Assembly (NCBI RefSeq): GCF_034702125.1 | Contig: NC_085871.1 | Span: 37,570,159-37,634,158, forward strand | Source of the DNA: Engraulis encrasicolus | Lineage: Eukaryota; Chordata; Actinopteri; Clupeiformes; Engraulidae | Reading direction: 5' to 3' | Length of the DNA: 64,000 nucleotides | Part shown: positions 45,119 through 55,832 of the stretch, in pieces | How positions within the stretch are numbered: position 1 is the first letter of the stretch | How the letters are laid out: each line of letters opens with the position of its first letter | The notes under the pieces: model-generated | Seen by the model: the letters and a program-made list of their open reading frames with translations, nothing else | Told to the model about the DNA's origin: nothing | Database searches by the model: none | Made by a program: the position numbers and the translations under genes

Positions 45119-45969
45119 TGTATTTATTATTCCTGTTAATTTCAATAATGACTTTAGCAATGTCAATTCACAAAAAATGTTTTTTTTTCAGGAATATAAG
45201 GGGCTGGCATGCAAATATTCTTAGTTCCAAAAGGAGTGTCCCAGCAGAAAACGTTTGGAAACCACTGGACTATATACATGAATTTGGTTATTATTTGATT
45301 CGTTTTAAGGACTTTGCCATGATAAAGGCCCAACTATGCCAACTATGGCCAAAGCATGTTGACAATTATAACGGAATAGAATAGGATTTTACCTTTTATT
45401 ATGACTTGACTAACCATTTTATAAGCATGCCTTGGACATGAAATCTCTGGTCGCAAGAATTGTCTTGTAGACTTCTGAATAATGACATGTTTGTGTTTAT
45501 CGTTCTTGTAAACATCAAGCTAAAAATAAAGTGTCAAAGTATGCCCCTTTAACCACTAAAGCGAATGGGAGAATGACTCCCTTTGGCAATGAGGTCCTGG
45601 ATGTGGTTTTAGATGTTAAGAGACCATACAAGTGTGAATATGGATTGAAGAGCTCTATAACTTTTGTAGGCTATTGCTGAATAGAAGTAGTGCTACTGTA
45701 CGTCATATTAGGAGATTTTACTCATCTTAAAGTGACCTTGCCCTCACTTGATGTATTGTGGTTGTTATTATGCATTTGGACATGTACTCTAAGATACTGA
45801 TTGACTGATTGATTTACTGACTAGTTGTAGGGGTGGCAGTAAGACACTCGCAACTGCCATTGTGTGCCATCTCCAAACGGCCATTCCATTCAACTGAAGC
45901 AAGTTATCTAGTCTGTTAACTTCAAACTCAAACTCGACTCATCACCAAATTTAAATGTAGGCTATTCAA
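45119..45969. other. Unassigned stretch
   Basis: I see no gene or clear repeat. A short run near 45622-45660 could encode RPYKCEYGLKS, like a finger start with its second Cys lost, but it may be chance. Confidence 0.4.
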
Positions 45970-46085
45970 ATTGAAAGTCCACCTGGGAAACTTCATTGTC
46001 ATTGTGACACAGCTGTCCACAGCACACAGTGCTCACTGCACACAACTAAATTGCATTTATGCCTCACCCGTGCAAGGGGGCAGAG
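45970..46085 (-). mobile_element. SINE 3' fragment
   Basis: In reverse this matches the 3' half of the SINE at 55303-55590: GGGTGAGGCATAAAT...GTTGTGTGCAGTGA and TGTCACAATGACAATG. Confidence 0.6.
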
Positions 46086-46416
46086 TGGGTATCGCAACTA
46101 TGCTGCTTTAGAAACTCTGCTGCCTATTGCCAAATTTGATCTTTTCATGAATGTGTATTGAGTAATAAGCTAATATCTACTAAAGTGTATAGCAAGTTTT
46201 GCAGCTAAAAATGTCTATTTCTGGTAATTAAAAATGATGGACATGGGATCCACCTTTTCATGTATGAAACATGCAATTTTACCAGTCATAGTGAATATTT
46301 AAATTTGATGGTGGTGGTAAGTAGGCAATTATTGAAAAAGGTAACATTCGTGAATGGCTGGCGTAAATTCTGGAAATAAACTACCGGTACTAAAAGTATT
46401 ACACAGTGTACCTTAA
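46070..46416 (-). mobile_element. MITE family M, reverse copy
   Basis: It contains CTGCCTATTGCCAAATTTGA and ACACAGTGTACCTTAAA, inverted relative to the copy at 25433-25807. It begins within the SINE fragment junction. Confidence 0.65.
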
Positions 46417-46556
46417 ATGAAAAAAAAAAGAAAAAAAAAATGTTGTGGATATTCTTGCTGTTCTCCCAAGACGCAAGGGGGCGATAACCTTGCGTTTTTG
46501 AAGGAGTGTACCAGCACCTGGTTAGCATTGGAAGTTGTTTCAGAGAGGGTTTATAG

Positions 46557-46594
46557 AGGTAGGTAGGTAGGTAGGTAGGTAGGTAGGTAGGTAG
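46557..46594 (+). repeat. (AGGT)n microsatellite
   Basis: About nine perfect GTAG/AGGT units. Confidence 0.92.
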
Positions 46595-46905
46595 AAAGGC
46601 TATGGTTGGCACTTTCACATTAATCTGTGGTTGTTGGCATAAAGTGTGAAGCCAGAACGTATAAAGCTAACGGAAATGTAAAAGGAAAGCGATATTAATT
46701 TTAACAAGCTGTTGCAATTACTTGGCTAAATATGTAATTTCAAATTCATAAAAGTCCCTCGATAGGCCTACTAAGACCACTCGAAACAATCCTCAACTAG
46801 CATTGGATGACTTGAAGTTCCAGCAGCCTAAACATGCAGCCTGAGGTGGGTTTGAAAGTGAACTAAAAACATGTTTTGCCATTAAACAGTTAAAGGTGCA
46901 AAGGT

Positions 46906-47056
46906 GTAGATTTCCATGCCACGTTTTGGCGCTAACTCACCAGTTTAATTCTAAATCACCAGAAATGAAACCCCATTGAAAATGAATGGGGTTTTATTTC
47001 TGGTGAGTTAGAATTAAACTGGTGAGTTAACACCAAAACGTAGCATGGATATCTAC
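46906..47056. repeat. Near-perfect hairpin with ~70 bp arms
   Basis: GTAGATTTCCATGCCACGTT...AACTCACCAGTTTAATTCTA on the left is inverted as TAGAATTAAACTGGTGAGTT...ACGTAGCATGGATATCTAC on the right. The loop is under 15 bp. Confidence 0.85.
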
Positions 47057-47896
47057 GGATATATTGAAGAGTGAAGTGTGGGACACCAGGTCAACAAACA
47101 AGAACAGCTGACGGCAAAGCATCAAGGATATCTGGGCTTCCATTACTCCCATGCACTGTTTCTGCCATTGACTTCAATGTTAAACGCATCATGGTCGTTA
47201 TTAAGACAGAGAGAGTCCTAACCAAGTATTGAACATTGCATGTTATTTAGAAAGTACCAAATTTCAACTGATTTGATGTGCACTGATGTGAAACGAATTT
47301 TGATGAAGAAAATTGTGATTTTATTACAATATTCTAATGATGCGAATTCCCCAATTCATGTTTTTTTTTTTAGCTGGGAGGCCAAAATATGTAAAAAGAA
47401 AAAATTGAATGATTGGAATAGTTACAACTGGGCCATGAATCTACAATCCATGACAGTTTAACATTATTGATGGAATTGTGGAAATAAATCAACTTTTTCA
47501 TGCTATTCTAATAAAGTGGCCTGGAGCTGTACTTCAAAATGAATTTAAGTTAAGAGTGCAAAACAGCTATTTAATCCCGTCCTGTGCTCACTTGTGGCTT
47601 GATGCTATTGCCCCCATCCACTTCCAGTGATTAAGCTTATGCTAAGCTATGCTAATTATTCTGATCCAATAAATCTAAGTACTGAAATAGATATGCACGT
47701 TCATGAATAATGCTTGGAAATACTGCAAATATGTGAAAATCAAATATGGGTGGACTGTTCCTATAAGTTATTTCCTCATTCCTCCATTCTTCAGTGTTTA
47801 ATTACAAAAATATATAAATACATTTTGTACTGAAACTATTTGAAATTGACTTTTTCTAAACAATTGCACTTTGTGTTCTTTGACAATGCATTTCAG
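47057..47896. other. Region upstream of locus B2 e8
   Basis: From about 47800 it aligns with locus C intron e7-e8 (AAACAATTGCACTTT, TTCTTTGACAATGCATTTCAG). The earlier part is AT-rich and unassigned. Confidence 0.5.
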
Positions 47897-48053
47897 GAGG
47901 AAGATGAAAAGTTAGACATGACAGTCATCAGCTCTGATCCAGATCCAGTCAAATTTTTGAGATTATCAGTGCAATTGGTTGACTGTTGTGCAACACAAGT
48001 TCAGCGAAGAAAAAACAGCAGGAACAATGAAGATGGTGAAAACTCCAATAATG
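47897..48053 (+). CDS. Locus B2 exon e8
   Basis: The exon is 157 bp after GCATTTCAG and before GTAAAAC, phase 0 to 1. It encodes EEDEKLDMTVISSDPDPVKF and LRLSVQLVDCCATQ, ending NEDGENSNN. It is nearly identical to locus C e8 (57760-57919). The preceding e1 to e7 exons are absent here. Confidence 0.78.
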
Positions 48054-48162
48054 GTAAAACTTTAGCAGTTCATGCAATTACTTAAGAGACTATTTGAAAA
48101 ATAATGCAGTTTTTATTGTGATTATTATAGGCATTCTGTTCCCATCTTTGTGGTTAAGGTAT

Positions 48163-48195
48163 GTGTGTGTCTGTGTGTGTGTGTGTGTGTGTGTG
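48163..48195 (+). repeat. (GT)n tract at e9 acceptor, B2
   Basis: The GT run ends 8 bases before the splice acceptor CAG (48201-48203), so it is part of or next to the polypyrimidine region. Confidence 0.9.
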
Positions 48196-48203
48196 ATTCT
48201 CAG

Positions 48204-49246
48204 TAGGGATAGCAGGAAAGGGATCAGAAATGCCATCGTCTGCAGTCCCCAAATTCAGAGCTGTCCCGGAGACAAAGGTAGATAATGTGAGGCCATGTAA
48301 GTCTCCTGTCTGTGGAGAGGATTTCTCCAGAAAGTCAGCAATGGAAAAGCACCTGCAGGACGTTCACACAGGAGAGAAGCCTCATCTCGAACAAGACTTG
48401 CACACACGCACAGGAAAGACATCCTCCCACCACAAACATTATGACAAACCTGTTAGGAAGGCCAATGATCTCTCCTCACACAAGAGCACCGACACAGGGC
48501 TGAAGATCCACCACTGTGGACAGTGTGGTAAGAGTTTCAGATGGGCAGGAAAACTCACACGGCACCAGCGCATCCACACAGGAGAAAGACCGTTTCACTG
48601 TGGAGAATGTGGGAAGACTTTTACTCATGCAAGAAATCTCAAGAATCACAAGCTCATCCACACAGGAGAGAGACCACACCTGTGTCCAGAGTGCGGCAGG
48701 TGTTTTGCTTGGTTGGGGAATCTCAGGGCACACCAGCTCATCCACACAGGAGAGAAACGCCACCACTGTGGACAGTGCGTTAAGAGTTTCACACATTCTG
48801 GAGCCCTGAGGAGACACCAGCTCATCCACACAGGAGAGAAACGCCACCACTGTGGACTGTGTGGAAAGACTTTCACACAAGCAGAACAACTCACGCGGCA
48901 CCAGCTCATCCACACAGGAGAGAAGCGCCACCACTGTGGACAGGACGACCTCAGGAGCCATCAGCTCATCCACACAGGGGAGAAACCATACTTCTGTGGA
49001 CAGTGTGGCAAGAGTTTCAGGAAAGCAGGAAACCTCATGAGACACAAAAGTATCCACACAGGAGAGAGGCCGTACCAATGTACACAGTGCTCCAAATCTT
49101 TTAGACGATTGGAACATCTCAAAGAACACCAGCACCTTCACACAGGGGAGAAACCGTACCTCTGTGGACAGTGTGGGAAGAGTTTCAGGCACACACGAAC
49201 TCTCTGGTATCACAAGCTCATCCACACGGGAGAGAAATGCCACTAG
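48204..49246 (+). CDS. Locus B2 zinc-finger exon e9
   Basis: The exon starts after GATTCTCAG, joins e8 in frame (V-GIAGKGSEMPSSAVPKFRAV) and ends at TAG. After the leader come nine intact C2H2 fingers, one degenerate unit whose Cys pair is lost (SHHKHYDKPVRKANDLSSH), and one shortened unit (HHCGQDDLRSHQLIH) missing about 8 residues between Cys and helix. Linkers are mostly IHTGEK/R. The stop codon interrupts a further in-frame finger (CTACRSFSHLGQLRRH), so the array is truncated relative to its ancestor. A DNA-binding role is likely. Confidence 0.82.
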
Positions 49247-49400
49247 TGTACAGCATGTAGATCTTTTTCTCATTTGGGGCAACTAAGAAGACACCTATGC
49301 ACTCACACAGGACACAAGCCCACCCAACCGCTGTAAAAAGTGTGTCAAATGCTGTGTAAATGTACGACATCTCACCACACATTCACACATGCGGGTTAAC
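49244..49400 (+). pseudogene. Untranslated zinc-finger remnant after B2 stop
   Basis: Directly after TAG the same frame encodes a complete finger and linker (CTACRSFSHLGQLRRHLCTH, then TGHKP). After a 1-base shift, NRCKKCVKCCVNVRHLTTH is another degenerate finger. The aligned locus C codon at the stop is CAA (Gln). Confidence 0.75.
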
Positions 49401-49726
49401 ACTTCGGAAGACGCTGGGCAAACTTTTTTCACGTTCATCTAGTTTACGAGGCTAGTTCTGAAGTTCTGTTCTTATAAATAATTTGTAAATGCATGTGTGT
49501 AAAGTTATTGCCTTGTAGAAACGTGCAAAAGCTTGTTAAGGGATATCTACAACTTTATTACCCAAATCATACATTTCTGTCCTGTTTAAGATTTTTGAAA
49601 TGTACGTATACTTCGGACTTAAAAGAAAACACTAAAAACATTGTCCTATTCATTCTCAATTCTTTATGTTTCATTATTTTTCTTGTTATTCTGGGTTTAG
49701 AAAATGGAAATATTTTTGGTTACCCT

Positions 49727-49995
49727 AACGGCCCGTTCCAACTTTGCCGGCGAGCGCGTTGACGCCGACGCCTTCAATTCATTTTCAATGGAAAGCGGCG
49801 ACGCCCTCGCAAAGGCTTCTGGGATACGCGGTGCGGCTACTTTGACAGTTGACGCGCGTCAAAAAAGTTCAGCTCCCTTCTACTTTATGCTAATTACTCG
49901 CGGCCAACGCGGAGCGTTATCCAATGATTGTCGAGTACATGAGGAATTCCCATGAAACCAAGGGCCATGTTTTGCTGCTGGGAACAGGCCGATAA
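49727..49995. mobile_element. MITE with GGCCCGTTCC-type ends
   Basis: The left end CGGCCCGTTCCAAC and the right end GCTGGGAACAGGCCG are inverted. The locus C paralogue near 59868 (GTTACCCTGGGCTAAATCAC) lacks it and shows the empty site. Confidence 0.7.
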
Positions 49996-50082
49996 TCACC
50001 TGTAACAGGAAATATTTAATGGAGTGAGAGGTTTAATAGATGTCAAAGCGAGGATGAAAAAAAAGTCTGTTGCTGCTCAAAT

Positions 50083-50254
50083 TTGTACATTTTGAGTCTG
50101 CACCTGGCTAAAATAAATGAGTGTGAGTTTTGAATGAAATCCTGCATGTCAACATGCACTGTGACCACAGAAGCAGATCATGATACTCTCCATAGGATTT
50201 CATTGAAAACTCACACCCATCTATTTTAGCCAGGTGCAGACTCAAAATGTACAA
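50083..50254. repeat. Hairpin repeat with ~65 bp arms
   Basis: TTGTACATTTTGAGTCTGCA on the left is inverted as TGCAGACTCAAAATGTACAA on the right. A related single arm occurs at about 14965-15070. Confidence 0.7.
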
Positions 50255-50334
50255 TTTCAATATACTGAAAGGTTGAAACACACACCGATGACCTCCCTTT
50301 TAATCCCTTTTCATTTCGAAATGAAAAATGAATG

Positions 50335-50590
50335 TAGTTGCTGCCAAAGGTGGTTCTACAAAGTATTAAGCAAAGGCTGTGAATACTTTTGTAAAAATGA
50401 TTTCTTCATTTTTTAATTTTAATAAATTTTCAAAACTGTCAAGACAACTTGTTTTTCACATGGTCATAATGGAATAATTTGTGTAGGATTTTGACATCAG
50501 AGATTCCTTTGTAACATTTGGAATAAGGCTGTAAGATAATAAAATGTGAAAAAAGTGAAGCGCTGTGAATACTTTCCGGATTGACTGTAT
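50335..50590 (+). mobile_element. Tc1-like 3' end
   Basis: It runs from GCTGCCAAAGGTGGTTCTAC to GTGAATACTTTCCGGATTGA and ends CTGTA, the 3' terminal type of a common fish Tc1 family. The rest of the element is missing. Confidence 0.65.
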
Positions 50591-50799
50591 ATCTGTCAAC
50601 ACTTGTTCCAGGTCATGTTAAGACGGAGCATGTTTTTCTGCACATAGTCTATCCCAAGTCACAGAATGTCTTTTGCACAATTACCTTTTTACATGTTTTA
50701 CATATTACATTTTCATATTCTTTATATTTACTATTTTTATTTTTATTTCCCCCTCCCTGACTATTCCTGTGTTATTTGTGTCTTGAAATGTCCATGTGG

Positions 50800-50890
50800 G
50801 CATTTGTTTATTTGTGTATTTATGTAAGCTACTGGATACCTGAATTTCCCCTTGGGGATTGATAAAGTTACTCTACTCTACTCTACTCTT
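50800..50890 (+). mobile_element. LINE-type 3' tail
   Basis: TGAATTTCCCCTTGGGGATT, then GATAAAGTTACTC and a (TCTAC)n run, matches a 3' tail type frequent in fish LINEs. Confidence 0.5.
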
Positions 50891-51266
50891 TATGCGGTCC
50901 AGTCACTAGCAATCTTCAGTGTGTCTGAATTGTGTTAAATAGCTGGATGGCCCTAGCCTCGCGCGCCATCCTACGTACTTCCGCCAAGACACTTGGCTCT
51001 GACCTAATATGAATATGAAATGGAAATGGTAGTATTATGGGATGGTCAGGACCAGGCTAGGATGGCCCTGGGGACAAAGGACTTACGCAGCATCTTGCAA
51101 GGAATGGCAATGAATCTGTGGCTGAACAGACTTCTCTGGTTGGCAAAGACTGAGTGCAAGGGGAGATGGTCATTGTCCATTATAGAGTCCAATCTGCTCC
51201 AATCAATGTAGAAAGCCACATCTCCTGTACAGAAAGGAACAGGCCTACATCTAATGAGGCGCAGGC

Positions 51267-51961
51267 TGTGTCTCAAATCACGCACTTGTGCACTTCGGGC
51301 ACTGCTTTTCAGTGCCTAGGGCGCTCGCGCTGAAAAAATCAGTTGAGCCAGTGCACTGAAAGTGCCAGGATGATCCCCTAACAATGGCGGAAAAATGCAG
51401 TGCTTGAATGATGGGCTGTGTCTCAAATGATGCACTTTTGTCAGTGCACTGACAGTCAGTGCACAGTGCGCACAGTGCACTGAGGTCTTTAGTGCATAGT
51501 GACGTGGAAAAATTTGAGCACTATGCACTGTGTCCTCGCTGGACGTGGCGGCTGGGCATGGCATTAGCTCGCCAAAATATGAGTTGGCAACTGTTTACAA
51601 TGCACAGCGTCTGGTGCTTGTATTTCCATGTCCTTCACCCCAAAGGTCAACAATCACACATACAATACTTTGGATTGCATGAAAAGGTTGGTATCCCATC
51701 AACATTACTTGCAGAATTAGGAGACTGTTGAACAAACTCTTGTACTGAACTGAATGCCACATTTCCTCCATGTCATAGTCAACATGGCCACCGTTTAGTG
51801 CGTGCAGTGTCCATCATTCAAGCACTGCATTTTTCCACCATTGTTAGGGGGTCAACCTGGCACTTTCAGTTCACTGGCTCAAATGAAATTTTCAGCGTGA
51901 GCGCCCTAGGCACTGAAAAACAGTGCCTGAAGTGCACAAGTGCGGCATTTGAGACAACCTA
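51267..51961. mobile_element. MITE with long inverted ends next to locus C promoter
   Basis: AGGCTGTGTCTCAAATCACG...AGTGCCTAGGGCGCTC at the left is inverted as GAGCGCCCTAGGCACT...ATTTGAGACAACCT at the right. A second internal copy of the left end begins at about 51414. It ends 4 to 20 bp before the conserved promoter block. Confidence 0.7.
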
Positions 51962-51964
51962 TGT

Positions 51965-52477
51965 CTCGAGATTTCCCCCCGTAGCAGCAGGGGGCGATAG
52001 AAATTTCTCGAACTTGAACGCGGCGGAAGTCTACGTTTGAAGAAGAATGTGCAGCACAGGCACAACAAAGAATGGATTCAATCATGTATTTTGGAAAAGT
52101 GCATTAGCTTTTTACCGTCACTAATTGAAGACTATAACACCACAGCCCCTTTCCTAGAAAATCTGTGGTAACAACACCACCGTAAAGTTTGGTAGAGACT
52201 TTGTGATTCAGCATGTTTATAACCCCATCTTTCAAGAGGAGGAAGCATACCTCGGTCGAACTGAAGGTGTGTGAAAACAGCACGTTTTTATCATGGATGG
52301 TCTTCATTGTGAAGTTCACGAAACGGAAAGCAGCAATCGTACATACAGGGCTTCTGTTATTGTTCGTTTATACCTGTCATTTCAAATGAATAGGCACCAT
52401 AATATTAATAATATTTTATGGCACTATCGAGCCGAGCTATCGTTTGTTGACTTGACCGTCCATATTCGCGGCACCAA
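51965..52477 (+). promoter_or_regulatory. Locus C promoter and 5' leader region
   Basis: This segment aligns with 61117-61586 upstream of the locus D start, while the DNA farther upstream does not align. Shared landmarks are GTAGCAGCAGGGGGCGAT, GATTCAGCATGTTTATAA, GTTCACGAAA and TATCGAGCCGA. No TATA box was seen. The transcription start is not determined. Confidence 0.55.
51984..51997 (+). promoter_or_regulatory. CTCF-like motif, locus C
   Basis: GCAGCAGGGGGCGA fits the vertebrate CTCF core (CCASYAGRKGGCRS) at 12 of 14 positions and is conserved in the locus D promoter. Confidence 0.45.
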
Positions 52478-52489
52478 ATGACCTGTGAT
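52478..52489 (+). CDS. Locus C exon e1, coding part (MTCD)
   Basis: ATG ACC TGT GAT is followed by GTGAGT. It is supported by the aligned ATG GCC TGT GAT|GTGAGT in locus D. The position -3 base is C, so the start context is weaker than in locus D. Confidence 0.65.
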
Positions 52490-52577
52490 GTGAGTTTGAA
52501 GGCAAATGGGCATTTTTCAATAGGTTTGCTGAAATGTATTCTTGTAAGGATTTTAACGGAGATATATTTGCTTGTAG

Positions 52578-52670
52578 ATGATTGGGATTTCTCGGCATAT
52601 TAATGCGAATCATAAGCAAGCCTGTAGTGACCTTGAGAAGGCCAGTCTATTCATCACAGAAGCATTGCAG
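52578..52670 (+). CDS. Locus C exon e2
   Basis: The exon is 93 bp (31 codons, phase 0 to 0) after TTGCTTGTAG and before GTAAGC. It encodes MIGISRHINANHKQACSDLE followed by KASLFITEALQ, a helical segment. An ATG at its first codon is a possible alternative start. Confidence 0.78.
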
Positions 52671-53454
52671 GTAAGCAACACTTTGCCTTTTAAAAACTAC
52701 AACGTCAACGACGTCTTAATGTAAACAACTCTAATGTACACTTGACACCATAGGACAGTTGTTTAGACTAGCATTGTGCATCACATTCAGCATGTGGTAT
52801 CACTCTATCATCTTGCCCCCATTGTTTACCCAGTGAGTTTTGGAGCAGGGGGCAGGTGAAGCAAGCACCATCATATATGGGTTCTAAATTTGTGTTTTCC
52901 CCTGACTGCGCGAACCTAGCTGCGCACAACTCCGTTGTCGCTCAAAAAATTAGCTCACGTGGTTGGCTGCCCCTCCTCACAATATCGTGTTTACAAACAT
53001 TTAGAACCCATGTATAGCGCGTGGTTCAGGGCCCAAATTTCCACATATTGGTATCACCTGAGGTGGCAAAGTCTATCAATGTTTTTTGTTATCCTCCACC
53101 TGAGGGACATTATTTGGTATGATAGCCCACTGTAAGTGGTAGCTTTCTTACATTTTTACTTACTTTTATAATGATACCCACAACATTTCGCAATACATGC
53201 CTATAGATGTAGGTGTATGCAAGTGTCTGGGATATGTCTATGTTATATCACATGTAGACACCTTAGGGATTTTAAAAATGTACAGTTTTGATGGATAATT
53301 TACTTTCCTATTAATTATATGGGCCAAAATGTATCCGTCGTACACTTTTGCAGCAATATAATGCAAGGTTAGATTGATGCAGAAGCCTGTAGGAGGGTAG
53401 GCCAAATCCCAATACTTGCTGTATCATGTAGTGTTTATTGTGTGTTTCAATCAG

Positions 53455-53634
53455 AATGAGATCCAGAGGAACACAACTCTGTGCATGTTAATCCACCATC
53501 TGGAAGAGAGTGCGGCTGAGAATGGAAGGAGCCTATCAGAGCAGGTGGAGTCAAACCGGCAGCTGAAGCTCTGGGTGGATGAACTACAGAAACAACTGGA
53601 GGAGAAAGATGACTCGCTAACACAAGCCAAACAG
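53455..53634 (+). CDS. Locus C exon e3: coiled coil
   Basis: The exon is 180 bp after TTTCAATCAG and before GTGTGC. It starts NEIQRNTTLCMLIHHLEESA and ends LTQAKQ. It is the same as the locus A and D exons apart from single changes (for example a Trp in LWVDELQ). Confidence 0.83.
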
Positions 53635-53799
53635 GTGTGCATTTGTCTCCTTCACACTTATAACATGTATAATACATGTATTCAGAAGTTATGAGAGAGA
53701 AAAGAAACACACGGTAATGCACCAAAAAAAATGACCGACTGATATGGTATTTGTGTAGTTGCTACACATGACTAAAATGGTATGACACACCAACTGAAG

Positions 53800-54010
53800 T
53801 TGAAGTATCCAAGGCACTCTTCTAAAGGTTTAAATAGCTTTAATAATCGGCTAAATCATTGCAGAGAGGTTAAAAACGGCAACATGTTTCAGCCAAGGTG
53901 TGGCCTTCATCAGGGATTCAGTCAATTGTGAAAGCTTCACAGGCGCAAGTAACCGACAGAAAAACAGTTTGACAGGAGATTGACAGGTGGGCGGTGTCAG
54001 GTCATGACAC
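53800..54010. mobile_element. Possible Penelope-type terminal fragment
   Basis: The GGCCTTCATCAGGGATTCAG motif within AAGGCACTCTTCTAAAGG...CAGGTGGGCGGTGTCAGG is typical of Penelope-like terminal repeats in fish. No coding part was found. Confidence 0.35.
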
Positions 54011-54505
54011 ACCCATTTCATTGACTAAAACAGTGGTTCTTAACCTGGGGTGCAGGCACCCCCTGGGGGTGCACCAGAGATTTCAGGGGGTGAGCAGAAT
54101 TTAGTTTGTATTGAGGTTTTCACCAAAATTTTGCTGGCAAACATTATAATTAGGCCAAATTAAAGCCAAATTAAAACGTGTTTTGGTACCCAAGTAAAGT
54201 CATTAAGGTATTGATTAATGTATCAAGCAAGAATCATTGTAATTTATAATATTTAATTGTGTCTACATTGCGTGAACTTAATACTTATAATTTTTTATTG
54301 CGTACACACTTACACACGTTGGTGAAAACGGGTAGCCAAATCTATCGCTGGTGATTGACAAATAACAATGTCTACATCGAAAATGTGTCAGGGCCAGCTT
54401 ACCCAAGAGTGAGATATCACGATTCTATAACAACTACAGCCATGATGTGAGTTTTTATGGATGCACATAGAGTGAGTGTATATGCTCAATTGTTCTTTTC
54501 TGCAG

Positions 54506-54576
54506 AGTATTGCTGCCCTGAAGAATGAACTGCGGGACCTGAAACAGCAACTGCAGAGCCACCAGAGTAATCATGG
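54506..54576 (+). CDS. Locus C exon e4: second coil
   Basis: The exon is 71 bp after TTTTCTGCAG and before GTATGT. It encodes SIAALKNELRDLKQQLQSHQ. It leaves 2 nt, completed by e5. Confidence 0.82.
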
Positions 54577-54651
54577 GTATGTTTTATCCATCTAAACTCT
54601 TTCATATCTACACTACTTTGTCTTTGAAGATTTGCCTGATTGACCTAAGCA

Positions 54652-54652
<1 letters not shown>

Positions 54653-54688
<36 letters not shown>
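54653..54688 (+). repeat. (AC)n microsatellite
   Basis: A pure run in intron e4-e5; locus D has one at the same place (63450-63478). Confidence 0.92.
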
Positions 54689-54691
<3 letters not shown>

Positions 54692-55164
54692 TAATTATAA
54701 TAATATTAAAATCTTATAATCAAAATCGTTTTTTTAAAATGATTTGCCTGATTGGCTTAAGCATGGCTCACTCAGACACGCTATAAAGGACACCTGTAGT
54801 ATCCAACTTATTGTCCATGGCTACAAGGGCGGCGCCATTACTATTTTGGTAGAAATCCTGTGTTTCACAATTCCTCCTCCTTGTCGTCAGGTATTGGCCC
54901 TGATTGGCACTCATCTAGCTGACTTGAACTATGTGTGCAGTTCACATGTCTGTGAGGCAGTTCACTCGCTGCTTCAAGCAGAACGCAGTGTATTTTGTCT
55001 TTGAAAGTTGTGTTAGATATTTCTTTCTATGTTGGTTGCTGAGCATTCATCCCTGCCCCTTTATGACCGAGCAGATCTCGTTGTGATCGGGCAAATATAT
55101 GCGTCTGCAGCCCCGGCTATTGTCATCATCGTGAACTTTGACCTCTAATCTGTCTCTGCTACAG

Positions 55165-55219
55165 GACGATTCAGGAAGTGACTGAGTGGCAACCGGATGA
55201 GAGCCTGACCAATATTGTG
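55165..55219 (+). CDS. Locus C exon e5
   Basis: The exon is 55 bp after GCTACAG and before GTATGC. It encodes TIQEVTEWQPDESLTNIV, two codons shorter than locus A. Confidence 0.75.
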
Positions 55220-55302
55220 GTATGCACACCTGCGCGCACACACACATACTCTCTCTTCCCTTCCCTCTGCTTCTCTTGTTCTCTCTCACTCACTCACTCA
55301 CA

Positions 55303-55590
55303 GGTCATGGGTAAGTGGTTAGGGCGTCAGACTTGTAGCCCAAAGGTTGCCTGTTCGACTCCCGACCCGTTGGTGGGGGGAGTAAATAACCAGTGCTCTC
55401 CCCCATCCTCCTCCATGACTGAGATACCCTGAGAATTGGTACCACCCTGCCGCACTGCTCCCTCGGGGCGCCTTTGGGGGCTGCCCCCTTACATGGGTGA
55501 GGCATAAATTGCAATTTCGTTGTGTGCAGTGAACACTTGCGTGCTGTGTAGTGCTGTGTCACAATGACAATGGGAGTTGGAGTTTCCCAG
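55303..55590 (+). mobile_element. tRNA-derived SINE
   Basis: The head GGGTAAGTGGTTAGGGCGTC (A-box like) and GGTTGCCTGTTCGACTCCC (B-box like) precede a body ending GGGTGAGGCATAAATTGC...TGTCACAATGACAATG. It is inserted in intron e5-e6. Confidence 0.75.
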
Positions 55591-55636
55591 GTGGGATTTC
55601 ACTTTCACGGCTTTCACTCACTCACTCACTCATTCA

Positions 55637-55638
<2 letters not shown>

Positions 55639-55714
<76 letters not shown>
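55639..55714 (+). repeat. (CA)n microsatellite before e6
   Basis: A pure 76 bp run ending 26 bp before exon e6. Confidence 0.95.
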
Positions 55715-55716
<2 letters not shown>

Positions 55717-55740
55717 GAATATCTACTGTGTGTTTTGCAG

Positions 55741-55825
55741 AAAGAGGAGGATGGTGTCCAGCAGAATGTCCTTGTTGCAGTTAAAGAGGAAGATGCAGAT
55801 GATGCATGTCCGTGTAGTCAGTCAG
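55741..55825 (+). CDS. Locus C exon e6: SUMO-motif linker
   Basis: The exon is 85 bp after GTTTTGCAG and before GTATGA, phase 0 to 1. It encodes KEEDGVQQNVLVAVKEEDAD and then DACPCSQS. VKEE is a psi-K-x-E sumoylation consensus. Confidence 0.78.
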
Positions 55826-55832
55826 GTATGAT

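Noticed and set aside
45620..45665. Zinc-finger fragment RPYKCEYG
   Set aside because: Only about ten residues match, with no His pair or linker after it. Could be chance.
48476..49282. 268-codon minus-strand ORF opposite B2 fingers
   Set aside because: An open antisense frame is a normal shadow of tandem finger codons; it has no domain. The same holds for 58194-58646 on the minus strand.
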